Shown here: in pieces, positions 46,671-63,805 of the stretch
Layout of the letters: each line of letters begins with the position of its first letter
Numbering within the stretch: the stretch's first letter is position 1
Assembly (NCBI RefSeq): GCF_016918785.1
Contig: NZ_JAFFPT010000038.1
Location: 73,786 to 137,785 of the forward strand
Reading direction: 5' to 3'
Length of the DNA: 64,000 nt
Source of the DNA: Leptospira ainazelensis
GTDB taxonomy: Bacteria > Spirochaetota > Leptospiria > Leptospirales > Leptospiraceae
Program-made: the position numbers and the translations under genes
The notes under the pieces: generated by a model
Database searches by the model: none
What the model saw: only the letters and a program-made list of their open reading frames with translations
What the model was told of the DNA's origin: nothing

Positions 46671-47948
46671 ATGAGTCTTTCTAAAAGTGCAAAAAAGAAA
46701 CTCCCTGTCAGCGTCCTTTCCGGATTTTTAGGGGCGGGAAAAACAACCGTTCTCAATCACATTCTTCACAATCGAGAAGAATTGAAAATTGCAGTCATCG
46801 TAAACGATTTGAGTGAAGTGAACATCGACGCCGGGCTCATACGATCGGGAGGCGCGGACCTGAAAAGAGCGGAGGAAAAACTCGTCACGATGAGCAACGG
46901 ATGTATCTGCTGCACTTTAAGAGAAGACCTTTTGGAAGAGGTCGGAAAATTAGCCCGGGAAAATAAATTCGATTATCTTTTGATCGAGTCCACCGGAATT
47001 GCCGAACCCCTTCCGATTGCGGAAACCTTCACCTTCGAAGATGAAAACGGAAATTCCCTTTCGGATTTCGCGTCCCTGGACACGATGATAACCGTGGTCG
47101 ATGCAAAGAATTTTCTAAAAGATTTTGCCTCTTCCGAAGAACTCAAGGATCGGAATCTAAACTCGGAAGAAGAAGACGATCGAACGATCGTTGACCTTTT
47201 GATAGAACAGATCGAATTTGCAAACGTAATTCTTATCAACAAGATCGATTTGGTTTCGCAAGAACAACTCCGATCCCTCCGCGCGATTCTTATCAAACTC
47301 AATCCTGAGGCAAAAATTTATCCGATCCAAGAAGGAAAAATTCCTCTAAAGGAAATTCTAAATACAAAACTTTTCGACTTCGAAAGCGCCGCTAACGCAC
47401 CCGGTTGGCTTCAAGAACTTAGAGGAGAACACAAGCCGGAAACCGAAGAATACGGAATCTCCAGCTTTGTCTTTCGCTCAAAAAAACCGTTTCATCCAGA
47501 TCGATTCTACAAACTCATTGGTGAAGAATGGCCCGGTGTGATTCGTTCCAAGGGATTTTTCTGGTTGGCTTCTCGAATGGATTGGGTAGGAGGTTGGTCT
47601 CAGGCGGGAGCGTCTTGCAGGACTGAAAACGCAGGACGCTGGTGGGCGCGGATTCCGCGCTCGGAATGGCCGACTGAGAAGGAGGATTTGGACGAGATCG
47701 CTTCTTACTGGCAAGAGCCTTATGGAGATCGGAGACAAGAGATCGTGTTAATTGGAGTTGACATGAAGGAGGATGAGATCCGAGAATTATTGAACGGCTG
47801 TCTTTTGACCGAAGAAGAAATGTTTCTCGGTGAAAAAGCGTGGAGAGATTTTTTCGATCCTTTTCCTCCCTGGGAAATCGAACTGGAAGAAAATCCCCCG
47901 GTCGATCGGACCTTGGATGAAAGCAGAAGTAGGCAAAGCGGCCCTTAG
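46671..47948 (+). CDS. CobW/COG0523 family GTPase, putative zinc metallochaperone
   Basis: 425 residues. Walker A GFLGAGKTT (18-26), the metal motif CICC (Cys78, Cys80, Cys81; CxCC), ESTGIAEP switch region and NKIDL. The C-terminal CobW_C domain follows, with ending DRTLDESRSRQSGP. COG0523 proteins such as ZigA/ZagA deliver zinc under starvation and are usually repressed by Zur. Here the gene overlaps a Fur-family regulator and lies behind a Fur/Zur-like box, matching that pattern. Confidence 0.9.
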   Translation: MSLSKSAKKKLPVSVLSGFLGAGKTTVLNHILHNREELKIAVIVNDLSEVNIDAGLIRSGGADLKRAEEKLVTMSNGCICCTLREDLLEEVGKLARENKFDYLLIESTGIAEPLPIAETFTFEDENGNSLSDFASLDTMITVVDAKNFLKDFASSEELKDRNLNSEEEDDRTIVDLLIEQIEFANVILINKIDLVSQEQLRSLRAILIKLNPEAKIYPIQEGKIPLKEILNTKLFDFESAANAPGWLQELRGEHKPETEEYGISSFVFRSKKPFHPDRFYKLIGEEWPGVIRSKGFFWLASRMDWVGGWSQAGASCRTENAGRWWARIPRSEWPTEKEDLDEIASYWQEPYGDRRQEIVLIGVDMKEDEIRELLNGCLLTEEEMFLGEKAWRDFFDPFPPWEIELEENPPVDRTLDESRSRQSGP

Positions 47949-48314
47949 AAATACAAAGCAGAAAGGGGAAATCTTAAAGGTCCTCGAAGCCGCCAAAGGA
48001 CCTTTATCGATCAAAGAAATCTTCGAACTCTCCCGCAAAAATCTCGACAACCTCGGAATCGCAACCGTTTACAGGGCTGTAAATCATCTGATGGAGACGG
48101 GTGCGATCAATGAGATCCATCTCCCGGGAGAATCTTCCCGTTTCGAAGCGAGTCACCTCCACCATCATCATCACTTTCATTGCAAACAATGCGACCGGGT
48201 CTTTGACGTTGAAATCTGCCCGTTTCCTCTCGACAAAAGCCCTAAAGGTTTTACTGTGGACACCCATGAGATCATCCTCTATGGAACCTGTTCTGACTGC
48301 AATTCCAAGGTAAA

Positions 48315-48318
<4 letters not shown>
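47917..48318 (+). CDS. Fur family metalloregulator (Zur-like)
   Basis: 133 residues from the ATG at 47917, which gives a normal Fur N-terminus (LRNTKQKGEILKVLEAAKGP) and overlaps the CobW-type gene by 32 bp; a start 87 bases earlier is in frame but unlikely. The winged helix ends NLGIATVYRAVNHLMETG. The metal site is a very His-rich SHLHHHHHFHCKQC and the structural zinc site uses CKQC and CSDC. The coupling to a COG0523 gene suggests Zur; Fur is not excluded. Confidence 0.88.
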
Positions 48319-49885
<1,567 letters not shown>

Positions 49886-49886
<1 letters not shown>

Positions 49887-51130
49887 TGGAATCAAATCGG
49901 AATTTGATTTTTGATCGAATTCGATCCTGGTTTGAAAATCCAAAGTTCATTCTTCCTTTATTCTTAATCCTCTATCTTCTTTCCTCACTTCTCATTTGGA
50001 AAAAATACGACTGGAATCCGAGTTCACAGATCAACTTCGGAATGCAGTTTGTGATACAGAATCCGGAACAAACACCGAAGGGTGCGGTGATCTTTCAAAG
50101 TCAAACGGGTGATCTTGGCGCCGGCTACGACGGCCAAATCTTTTACTTTTATTCGAGAATGTTAAGCGAATTCAGTCTGGATTGGCCCAAAGGTTTCGAG
50201 GCGAACATTCGAGCACCCCGAATCGGTTATCCGCTTTTGATTTCCCCCTTCGGTTGGTTCGGCACCTGGGGAACCGTTTTCGGAATGTTTCTCGTAAACT
50301 TGATTCTAATTATTTCCTCTTGGTTTTTACTCAGAGATCTCTGCGGAGAAAAGAACCGAATCGATTCCAGTTTGTATTTGTTTTCTCCCTTTCTTTTGGG
50401 AAGTTATGCGCTCTTGGTAAGCGACGCGGCTTTGACAAGTCTGCTAGTATTCATATATTGGCTTTATAAAAAAGAGAAGTGGGTTTTGTTTTCTTTTGCG
50501 GGGGCGTTTGCAATTCTTACAAAGGAACAGGCCTTATTCTTACTCTTTCCTTTGGGACTTCAGTCTTTGTTGGAAAAAAACTGGAAAACATCCATCAGGA
50601 TCGTTTCCACACTTTTATTTCCGATCTTCTGGGGAATTTTTTTAAGAATTCAAATTCCGGAATGGACTCCGACTCGTTTTACCGACTTTTTTGCTCCGTT
50701 AGACGGCTTTGTCGGCTATTGGAAGGAAATCAACGATCCTTCGATCTTTTCCTTTTTGCAAGCGTCCGACTTTGAAACCAAACTTACCTTGTTCGGGAAA
50801 AAGTTTTCCCGGGTTCCGCTTTTTCTTTTGTTTCTTTCGGGACTTCTTGCGCTTTCGAGCGGGGATTGGAAAAAGGCTTTTGGGAATCGCCTTTCTTTCT
50901 TCTTGGTTCTCTTTTCGGTGTTTTCCGCCGGTTATGTTCTTTACTGGTCTTCTTATGAAAACGTTTCGAGAATGTTTACGGTTTCCATCGCATTTTTAAT
51001 TTTTTGGAAATTAGAAGACGAATCGATTCACGATCGATTCTATTGGCTCGTGACCGGAGGTATTTTGTTTTTATTTATATTTAAGTTGGCCTTTATTTCG
51101 AGAACTCTTCCAAACGAAATCTGGAAATGA
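49886..51130 (+). CDS. GT-C-like multipass membrane protein
   Basis: 414 residues, GTG start overlapping the previous stop (TAGTG). About nine to ten helices. The first periplasmic loop has LGAGYDGQIFYFYSRM and later RAPRIGYPLLISPFGWFG, a YDGQ...R...YPLL pattern seen in bacterial GT-C proteins linked to surface glycopolymer formation. With the SGNH gene before it this may be a two-gene glycan-modifying unit. Acceptor and donor unknown. Confidence 0.7.
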
Positions 51131-51622
51131 ATCGTGAAATCTAAAAAGTAATTTTTTTCGGAAATAACTTTTAGATTGGGTCCTAAAGACGCAAGAAACC
51201 TTTGCTCCGCAGAAGAGTGATTACGACTCAGAAGATTTTCCGACAAACAATGTCCTTGGAACGGGATTTGAAAACGGACCTTATGAGCCCGTCCTAAATC
51301 CTCTACCTATTAAAGAATCCCGTGTCTTTAAATTCGAATCGATTCGTGTGAGCTCCTACAGATTACGTCGCTTCGACTTTTTGTGAAAATTCCGGATATT
51401 CTTTTTTCATTCAAAATCGGTGTGAGTTCCCACATGTTTGTGAAACTCAAAGTCTCGCTTCCATTGGCGCTCGACAAACTTTGTGATAGGCCCTTTGTCC
51501 GCGTCGAAGAAAAATACTACTGAATCTAAATTCTCGACGATAGCGCATTAAGCTTCACAAACAGAAAAACCGATTTTGTAGGATCTCACACAAAAAAGGC
51601 AGTCCGAAAAAGTTTAACTCTT
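51131..51622. other. intergenic region with dispersed repeat (copy C)
   Basis: About 490 bp between convergent genes, no supported gene. It contains GAGCTCCTACA at 51350 followed by gattacgtcgctt, a second box GAGTTCCCACA at 51424 and a reverse copy TTGTAGGATCTCACA at 51576-51590. The layout repeats copies A and B. Confidence 0.55.
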
Positions 51623-53209
<1,587 letters not shown>

Positions 53210-53213
53210 ATTC

Positions 53214-54716
53214 TTATTCCAGACCGTATGTCTTACGGATCTTTTCGTCCGCTTTTTCGGCTTCTTCTCGATTGAGAATCAACGGAACTTGAACGTCCAA
53301 AAACTTCAGACGTAGATACTTTTCCTTCGAATCACTCAAGATTTTTTTGAGATCGTCCAGTTGTGTCACAGGAACTCCGTTTACGGATTCCAAAACCAAA
53401 TTGACAAAGTAATCGGAAGAAGAATTAACTGGGTGCGATAATTTTCTGTAAAGAACGACGTCCGTCTTCTTGGTTCGATTGAGACCGTCTTCGATGAAGT
53501 AAAAGAATCGATATAAGAGCTGGCTTCCGCCGGAAGTGTTGCCTCCCCGGCTCCAACTCGTGATCAGATCTCGAGACATCTCTTGAAAGAGAAGTCCGCC
53601 GATCATCGTGAAATCATACGGTTTATCGTATTGATTCCGCATAAAATCAAAGTCCGGCATACGAATCGCAGGAAAGGAAACGGTCGTCTCTTTTCCGTTT
53701 CGATAGAGTTTGAAAGTGATCTTGTCTCCCGCGTGTTTATTGTCGACGATCTCGACAAAGTCCACTCTTGCGTCTCGGTCCTGCATGACGGTTCCGTTTT
53801 TACCGATCGGATTTCCGTCGATCTCCACGAGGAAGTCTCCTTCTTTGAGATACTTTTCGGCGGATCCGTTTTTCAAAACCTTGGAAACAAAAACTCCTTC
53901 CAAAGAATCCGGAATTCCTTTCGCTTTGCGAAGAGAAACGTTAAACGAATTGAGAGTCCGAACTCCGAGTTCCACATAACCGTCGTATTTTCCGTCTTCG
54001 ATATCGGTGAGAAAATGGCGTATAACGTTGGTGGGAATGAGATAACCGATATTTTCACCCTTGGTCGCGACTTGAAACGCGACTCCGACGACCTTGTCGT
54101 CTTGTATCGCCGGACCTCCGGAATTTCCCGGATTGATCGCGGCGTCGACTTGTAAAACCAAATGACTGTCCACTGCGGAATGAGAATAAACGGATTGATC
54201 CTTTCTCGAAACGATTCCTCTCGTTACGGAAACCTTGTTCCCACCGATCGGATAACCGACCACGATCAAGGGAGAATTGAGCTCGGGAATTTCTCCGAGC
54301 TCGAGATCTCTTGAATCCTTATAGAATTCGGGGCTTTCGGCTTCGAGAACCGCCAAGTCGCAGTCGTGTGCGATATGAAGAACTTTTACTCCATACCATT
54401 CGGTTTGATTGTATCTCTGAACTTGAACAAACTTCGCGTTCGAAATGACGTGGGCATTCGTGATGATTCTTTTATTGCCGATCAAAAAACCGGTCCCGGA
54501 ACTCGCGCGAACCGCGTCCGTTGTCCAAGGGGAAAACGGATTTACCGCCTGAGAATAGACTCGAATCTGAACGACTCCCTTTCGGAGTTCGTCAAAAGGA
54601 AGAGGACCCTCGACCGCGTTGGTTTTTGTCTGGAAAAACAAAATTACCGAAACAAGAAGAAGTTGGCGACTTCTCTTGACCCCAATTCTTAAAAAACCGG
54701 ATAAGTTAGCCGTCAA
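53214..54716 (-). CDS. HtrA/Deg-type serine protease with PDZ domains
   Basis: 500 residues from the TTG at 54716, chosen for GGAGG five bases upstream; another in-frame TTG lies at 54728. N-terminal signal (RQLLLVSVILFFQTKTNA). Full triad: TNAHVI (His about 89), HDCDLAVL (Asp about 120) and NPGNSGGPA (Ser about 199). PDZ1 is around GVFVSKVLKNGSAEKYLKEGDF and a second PDZ-like region is at the C-terminus. A periplasmic quality-control protease in this family, usually heat- or envelope-stress related. Co-transcribed with the triad-less paralogue. Confidence 0.92.
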   Translation of the reverse strand: MTANLSGFLRIGVKRSRQLLLVSVILFFQTKTNAVEGPLPFDELRKGVVQIRVYSQAVNPFSPWTTDAVRASSGTGFLIGNKRIITNAHVISNAKFVQVQRYNQTEWYGVKVLHIAHDCDLAVLEAESPEFYKDSRDLELGEIPELNSPLIVVGYPIGGNKVSVTRGIVSRKDQSVYSHSAVDSHLVLQVDAAINPGNSGGPAIQDDKVVGVAFQVATKGENIGYLIPTNVIRHFLTDIEDGKYDGYVELGVRTLNSFNVSLRKAKGIPDSLEGVFVSKVLKNGSAEKYLKEGDFLVEIDGNPIGKNGTVMQDRDARVDFVEIVDNKHAGDKITFKLYRNGKETTVSFPAIRMPDFDFMRNQYDKPYDFTMIGGLLFQEMSRDLITSWSRGGNTSGGSQLLYRFFYFIEDGLNRTKKTDVVLYRKLSHPVNSSSDYFVNLVLESVNGVPVTQLDDLKKILSDSKEKYLRLKFLDVQVPLILNREEAEKADEKIRKTYGLE

Positions 54717-54754
54717 TGGGCCCTCCAAAAAGAATATTCAATTTTTAGAATTTT

Positions 54755-55307
<553 letters not shown>

Positions 55308-55381
55308 ATTTTTATTTTACGGGTTCTATTCAAAAAACCGGAGACATTTCAAACAATTCTTTTTTATTTCCAAGAAAGAAA

Positions 55382-55400
55382 AGCCCGGCAAAACCGGGCT
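55382..55400 (-). terminator. intrinsic terminator of htpX
   Basis: AGCCCGG and CCGGGCT form a GC-rich 7-bp stem with a 5-base loop; on the minus strand TTTTTCTTTC follows. It lies 29 bp beyond the htpX stop codon. Confidence 0.85.
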
Positions 55401-55429
55401 GATTTTAGAAACTCTTAAATTTTTCCGAA

Positions 55430-56320
55430 TCAATAACCGGAATTTTTCAAAGCCGCGATTCTCGCTTCTAAAGGCGGGTGAGTGGAAAACAAGGCCAACC
55501 ACTTACTGTGTCCCGAAATTTTCATCGTAGCGAGAGATTCTCCGCCTCTTGGATCTTCCGGAGCTTCGAAAGTGCGTTTTAACTTTTCAAGAGCCGCAAC
55601 CATACTCTGACGTCCCGCAAGTTTGGCGCCGCCGGCATCCGCGCGGTATTCTCTCGTTCTTGAAAAATAAGCGACCACGATCGATCCGAGGATGCTGAAA
55701 AGAATACTCAATACGATATTCGCGACCAAACGCACCGTGTATTGCGCGTCTTCGTCTTTTACGAGAGTGCTCAATGCATAACCTACGATTCTCGAGAAGA
55801 ATATTACAAAAGCGTTAACTACGCCTTGAACAAGAGTCATGGTTACCATGTCTCCGTTCGCTACGTGAGCGAGTTCGTGAGCGAGAACTCCCTCCACTTC
55901 GGAGTTATCCATTACTTGCAAAAGCCCGCTGGAAACCGCGACAAGAGAACTGGACTTGGAAGGTCCGGTCGCAAACGCGTTGACCTCGGGAGAATGATAG
56001 ATCCCGACTTCGGGCATAGGAATGTTTGCGGTTCTCGCAAGTCTTTCTACTTTGGAATACAATTCCCTTTCCACTCCGGTTGCGGACTGGCGATTGATCA
56101 CCTTTACGCCCATCATCGTCTTCGCCATAAACTTGGAGAGAAGGAGGGAAATAAAGGATCCACCCATACCCCAGAGAAGGGCAAAGATCATCAAGGATTC
56201 GTAATTAAGTCCGTTTGCGTTGAGGTAGGGCCCGATTCCAAGCACGCTCGTTACAATCGAAATCGTAACTACTACCAAGATATTGGTCAGTAAAAACAAC
56301 CCAATTCGTTTAAACCACAT
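55430..56320 (-). CDS. htpX: membrane zinc metalloprotease HtpX
   Basis: 296 residues, M48 family. Two N-terminal and two central helices; VLAHELAHVANGD supplies HExxH at 148-152 and SRTREYRADAGGAKLAG the third zinc ligand Glu. HtpX cleaves misfolded inner-membrane proteins with FtsH. Single-gene unit with its own terminator. Confidence 0.95.
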   Translation of the reverse strand: MWFKRIGLFLLTNILVVVTISIVTSVLGIGPYLNANGLNYESLMIFALLWGMGGSFISLLLSKFMAKTMMGVKVINRQSATGVERELYSKVERLARTANIPMPEVGIYHSPEVNAFATGPSKSSSLVAVSSGLLQVMDNSEVEGVLAHELAHVANGDMVTMTLVQGVVNAFVIFFSRIVGYALSTLVKDEDAQYTVRLVANIVLSILFSILGSIVVAYFSRTREYRADAGGAKLAGRQSMVAALEKLKRTFEAPEDPRGGESLATMKISGHSKWLALFSTHPPLEARIAALKNSGY

Positions 56321-56639
56321 TTTGGTTTCTCCTGTTCATCTTCTTTCTATATACTATTCACTTAAGCCTAAGGACGATTTCTACTTTTGTCCGAGATGCG
56401 ATTTTTCCGGATCCGATATTTAGTGTATCCCAAAACTCGATCATACTATATCAGAAAGATCAAGCCGCAAGGCTCTATGCCAGTTTTGGGAAAGGTTCTT
56501 ATTCTTTAAGAATCAAGTCCGGTCGTCTTCCACTCGCATCCAAAACGCGGATACGTCCAACGGCAAATCCACGATTCTTAACTACTTAGACCATTCCAAC
56601 GGAACTTTCGATCCCCTCGGAAACGGTTCGTCAAACGTT
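56321..56639. other. intergenic region upstream of htpX
   Basis: About 320 bp which must contain the htpX promoter. No gene, RNA or recognisable operator that I can support. Confidence 0.4.
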
Positions 56640-56670
56640 GTTCCATTTTTTTTAACAAAAAAAATGGAAC
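56640..56670. repeat. 14-bp perfect inverted repeat with T8/A8 arms
   Basis: GTTCCATTTTTTTT at 56640-56653 and its exact complement at 56657-56670, loop AAC. It lies 111 bp beyond the stop of the NCS2 permease gene. It may act as a bidirectional terminator, although no T-tract follows outside the stem. Confidence 0.5.
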
Positions 56671-56780
56671 ATTCTTCACTTTTTGTTTTTACCGGCGCGT
56701 CAATCGGTTCTCACAAACCTAAAATTCTTCTTTGTAATCCGAGTCCGGCAAAGGTTCGACAAAACACTGAAAGTCTTTGT

Positions 56781-58387
<1,607 letters not shown>

Positions 58388-58391
<4 letters not shown>

Positions 58392-58859
58392 TGTTTCGAT
58401 TTACTCCCAAAGTCCACTTGAATCACGTTGGACTTGTCGTCCTTCGTATCACCCTCTTTTTTCTCTGTTAAAACCGTCTTCTCACCCGGTGAAGATTGTT
58501 TCCGGGCCGCTTCGAGTTCCGTGGTAAAAACTTTCATATTTGTAAGCGTCGTTTGTGTTTTATCAAAATAACGAAGGACACAATCCCAAGGAATAAAAAC
58601 TTCCTCCCAGATGTATCCAAATTGAAGTTCGGCGTAGATCCATTCTTCGCCCGCGTCGAGATTTCGAACCCCGCCCTTGGGACTAAAAACGAGTACAATC
58701 CCGGATTCTTTTTCGTCTCCGACTAATCCTCGTTTACCGATCACGAGTTTGGGATGGGGGAGGGCGTGCAAAAAGAAAGTACCGAATCCGTCCCAGTAGA
58801 GATCGAACAACTGACGTTTGAACTTTCTGAGACTCAGAATTTCTTCTTTTAAATTTCCC

Positions 58860-58867
<8 letters not shown>
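58388..58867 (-). CDS. SspB-like protein (possible ClpXP adaptor)
   Basis: 159 residues. LVIGKRGLVGDEKESGIVLVF, a beta-rich middle and YIWEEVFIPWDCVLRYFDKTQ follow the SspB pattern in which a short sheet ends with VxVPWxAVLxIYx. A charged linker then leads to a conserved-looking tail, SNVIQVDFGSKSKQ. Alphaproteobacterial SspB tails end in a similar VVxLDxFRK, the ClpX-binding peptide. SspB delivers ssrA-tagged substrates to ClpXP. The assignment is by pattern only. It overlaps both neighbours (8 bp and 4 bp). Confidence 0.5.
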
Positions 58868-60794
<1,927 letters not shown>

Positions 60795-60906
60795 TCTTTT
60801 TGAAATAACTAACGCCGATTTTTAGCCGATCCGAAAAATGTGTTGCAGAAATTCTTTTCTTGCCCCACTCCAATAGGAGAATAAATCGGTTTTAGATCGG
60901 GACACT

Positions 60907-61377
60907 TTGAAAGAAATTATCATCAACCTCCAAGGGGATTTGGACTTTAAGCTGGGAGAAGCGCTATTCTCCAAATTGGAAGAACTTTCCGAAGCGCCGA
61001 GAAGAATTCTTTTGGACGCTTCCGGTTTGAACTCGGCGACCCTCGAAGGAGCCTCGATTTTAAACCGACTTCCCGAACGTTTTCCGGATTCCAAATTCGC
61101 GATCTGTACGGTTCAAGAGGGAATCGATCTTTCTTCGGAAGGAAATTCTTCCATTCCCGTTTTTCAAGACAGAGAATCGGCAAAGTCCCATTTAACCGCT
61201 TCTGACGACGAAACAGATCAAGGTTTTTCGGAAGAATCTCCGATACTGGTCAATTGTCCGATCTGTTTTCATCTTCTAAAAATTCAGATTTCGGGAAATT
61301 ACGGATGTCCTGCCTGCGGTTCCAAATTTTTCGTGACTAAGGATTTCAGAACTTCCCCTTTCGAAAGATTATTATAA
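60907..61377 (+). CDS. STAS-like domain fused to a zinc ribbon
   Basis: 156 residues, TTG start, weak ribosome site. Residues 1-90 look like a STAS (anti-sigma-factor antagonist-like) fold: strand IIINLQGDLDFKLG, helix, ILLDASGLNSATLEGASIL, which holds the phosphorylatable-Ser region (SATLEG). Residues 115-145 form a zinc ribbon with NCPICFHLL and YGCPACGSKFF (four Cys). A single protein joining these two is unusual. It converges with the unknown gene downstream (5-bp gap). Confidence 0.65.
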   Translation: MKEIIINLQGDLDFKLGEALFSKLEELSEAPRRILLDASGLNSATLEGASILNRLPERFPDSKFAICTVQEGIDLSSEGNSSIPVFQDRESAKSHLTASDDETDQGFSEESPILVNCPICFHLLKIQISGNYGCPACGSKFFVTKDFRTSPFERLL

Positions 61378-61382
61378 TATTC

Positions 61383-63512
61383 TTACATTTCTTCGAACAA
61401 CTGAATCGTTTCCTGGACTTCGACGGGAACGTTGCCCGCTTGAAAGTAAGGATTGTATCTTTTTTTGATACCAGAAACAAGTCTTCGTTTTCTCGTCTCG
61501 AAGGAATCCATGGATTCTTTAAGAATCGGATCTTTTCGAAGAGCGGTTCTGATTTCCGGAGCAAAGGGCACATAACGGTTCAGAATGTCTCTACAGACCC
61601 GGTTGAGTCTGAGTTTGCCGGACGATTCGAATAAAATCCAATAGGAATAATCCGAACCGAAAATGTCCTTTAGATTCTTTTTGTATTTCATCAGTTGTTG
61701 ATCGATCGCCTTTTTCGCATCGGGTGTTAGAGCCGGGGACTTTCGGTAATTCTCCAGATAAAGATAATACTCGGATGTCAAGGACGGAGGAGAAGAATCC
61801 TTCCACTTTCTTCCACGAACGGTCCTTTCGATTTCCCAACGGAATTCTCCCAAAGTTCTCGTGATCGCCAAGGTCATATTTTCGTTGAGAATCTGAGGAA
61901 AGACAAGCCTTCCTCTCGAACTCAAACCGGAAGTCACCTCCTGCCAGAGAACTCCTCTGTTTCCAAAAACTGGAAGAAGGATACAATCCGAAAAGATTTC
62001 CTTCATAGCAAGTTCCGGTTTCCCGGGAGTTTGTTCCGGTTCGAACGTGATCTGTCTGTGAAAAAGATGCCGATCGATCTTGTGAACGTGATCGACGACC
62101 GATTTTAATTTTTCCGGGGTCATCAAAAACGCATCCGTTTCTCCGTACATCTGATCCTCGGAAAGAATCGGATACGCAAGATTGGGATTGGTGGAAACTC
62201 CGATGAGTCCGTTGTACAAAAGATTGCTCAACTCCCAATCGAGGAGATGTAGGAGGTCCTCGATCCCGCTTTGATTCGCGGAGTCGTCTTTTCCCGTCTT
62301 CCGAACAAGGGACGCTTTTACTTGCTCATAAGTTTGCGAGAGATAATTCCGAGAGGGAGTTTTTTTTCCGGAAAGAATCAGCCCCAGCCATTCCGGCAAA
62401 AGATAGATCGCAAGATTGTGGTTAGACGGATAGGGTTCTTCGGAACGGCTTCTCAGTTTTTCCATCGTGGAAAAGAGCTGAACGATTCTGGAAGGAGAAA
62501 GTAGATTCTCATCCAAAAAGAAAAAATGAAGAAACAACAAAACCGGTTTTGGAATCGAGGAAATATCCGAACGATACTTCGCATAACAAGAAGCGTAGAG
62601 TTGGATGAAGGATTGAATGTCCTCCGGTTTGTGATCTTTCCGAACAAGACCGGGATGTTCCTTAAAGGTATTGACCCTTTTTTGAATGTCCGCCGTCGCC
62701 GAAGCGCTCATCCCGGAATATCTTAGAATCTGGATCAAACTATCTCTGAATTCATCGGGAAGAGGTTGATCGTCCTGACCCGTCGTCCCGGCCATATGAA
62801 CCCCGCCCCAAATCCTAGTTTTCTCTGAGTCTTTTTCCGGAACCGTTTGTATCTGGATCCCGATATCGTTTCCTTTAAAATTGAGAATCGAAGCGTCAAA
62901 GCGGATCCATTCCCGATCGTCTCCCGAAAAAAGAACGTGAATCTTTTCTCCGGCTCCGACCGGGAACGAGTGGTAGAGTTTTTTTGTAAAAACTTTTGCG
63001 TGAAAGGATTTCTGAACGGACTCGGGAACGATCGGACCTGAAAACAAAAATCCTGGAAACGCTTCTTCACCGTCGGTTAAAAATACTACCGGAAGAATTT
63101 TTTTAGGATGTGGGCCCAGATCGTGAACTAGATGTTGCAATCTCTTAAAGATCAAAACGTCTCTCCAAGCGGGAAGTTCTCCCAAATGCGCGAGATAGGT
63201 TGCAAGCTCCGGAAGAAAAGCTTCCTGAAACCAAGAAGGGGATTCTAAGATTCTTCTCAGATCGGAAACGCTCGCCTGGTCCAAAAAGGTATGAATGTGA
63301 ATAACGTCTCTTCCATTGAGATAAGTAAGCGGAAGTTTTTTTAGAATTTTAGCTCGATAAAGCGAGCGGAGTTCCGTGGAACGGCGGAATCTCTTTTCAA
63401 GAAAATATCCCGCAAGTACCAAGAGAACGACAAAGATAGTTCCGTTGATGACCGGGATCCAAGAGAATTCTGGCCAGACTAAAACGGGACGTGCTTGTGC
63501 GAGAAGGAACAT
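61383..63512 (-). CDS. large membrane-anchored protein of unknown function
   Basis: 709 residues. One N-terminal helix (about 17-38) follows a short leader; the rest is soluble and acidic/aromatic with many helices. KKLPLTYLNGRDVIHIHTFLD and a central beta-like segment (KIHVLFSGDDREWIRFDASIL) are the clearest features; the latter could be a PilZ-like or similar barrel, but I would not claim it. No enzymatic motif is visible. The size and even conservation-like composition suggest a real, lineage-specific protein. Confidence 0.7.
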   Translation of the reverse strand: MFLLAQARPVLVWPEFSWIPVINGTIFVVLLVLAGYFLEKRFRRSTELRSLYRAKILKKLPLTYLNGRDVIHIHTFLDQASVSDLRRILESPSWFQEAFLPELATYLAHLGELPAWRDVLIFKRLQHLVHDLGPHPKKILPVVFLTDGEEAFPGFLFSGPIVPESVQKSFHAKVFTKKLYHSFPVGAGEKIHVLFSGDDREWIRFDASILNFKGNDIGIQIQTVPEKDSEKTRIWGGVHMAGTTGQDDQPLPDEFRDSLIQILRYSGMSASATADIQKRVNTFKEHPGLVRKDHKPEDIQSFIQLYASCYAKYRSDISSIPKPVLLFLHFFFLDENLLSPSRIVQLFSTMEKLRSRSEEPYPSNHNLAIYLLPEWLGLILSGKKTPSRNYLSQTYEQVKASLVRKTGKDDSANQSGIEDLLHLLDWELSNLLYNGLIGVSTNPNLAYPILSEDQMYGETDAFLMTPEKLKSVVDHVHKIDRHLFHRQITFEPEQTPGKPELAMKEIFSDCILLPVFGNRGVLWQEVTSGLSSRGRLVFPQILNENMTLAITRTLGEFRWEIERTVRGRKWKDSSPPSLTSEYYLYLENYRKSPALTPDAKKAIDQQLMKYKKNLKDIFGSDYSYWILFESSGKLRLNRVCRDILNRYVPFAPEIRTALRKDPILKESMDSFETRKRRLVSGIKKRYNPYFQAGNVPVEVQETIQLFEEM

Positions 63513-63805
63513 GCGGAATGTATAAACTTCTTAGAGTCAGGGTCAAGCAGGATTCTTGATAGCCATATGTATCTTAGAATCCCGAACAAAAACGAATTCC
63601 AAATCTTTAAAAACTCTCTTACGAGATGTCGCTTTATACAAATCTATCTTTTTTAAAACGCGGCGATTCCGTAAGCTTCCGATCTTTTCGGACCAACTTT
63701 TATCTTAGAATACAAATCGGAAGGTTTCAACTCGAAAAAATGAGATTCGTCTTTTAGAATCCGCGTTCGCAAATTTTTCTCTTTCCAAACTGTCGATAAA
63801 AATCC
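63513..63805. other. intergenic region
   Basis: About 290 bp upstream of the unknown gene, AT-rich, with no supported gene. It leads directly into the tandem repeat. Confidence 0.4.
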
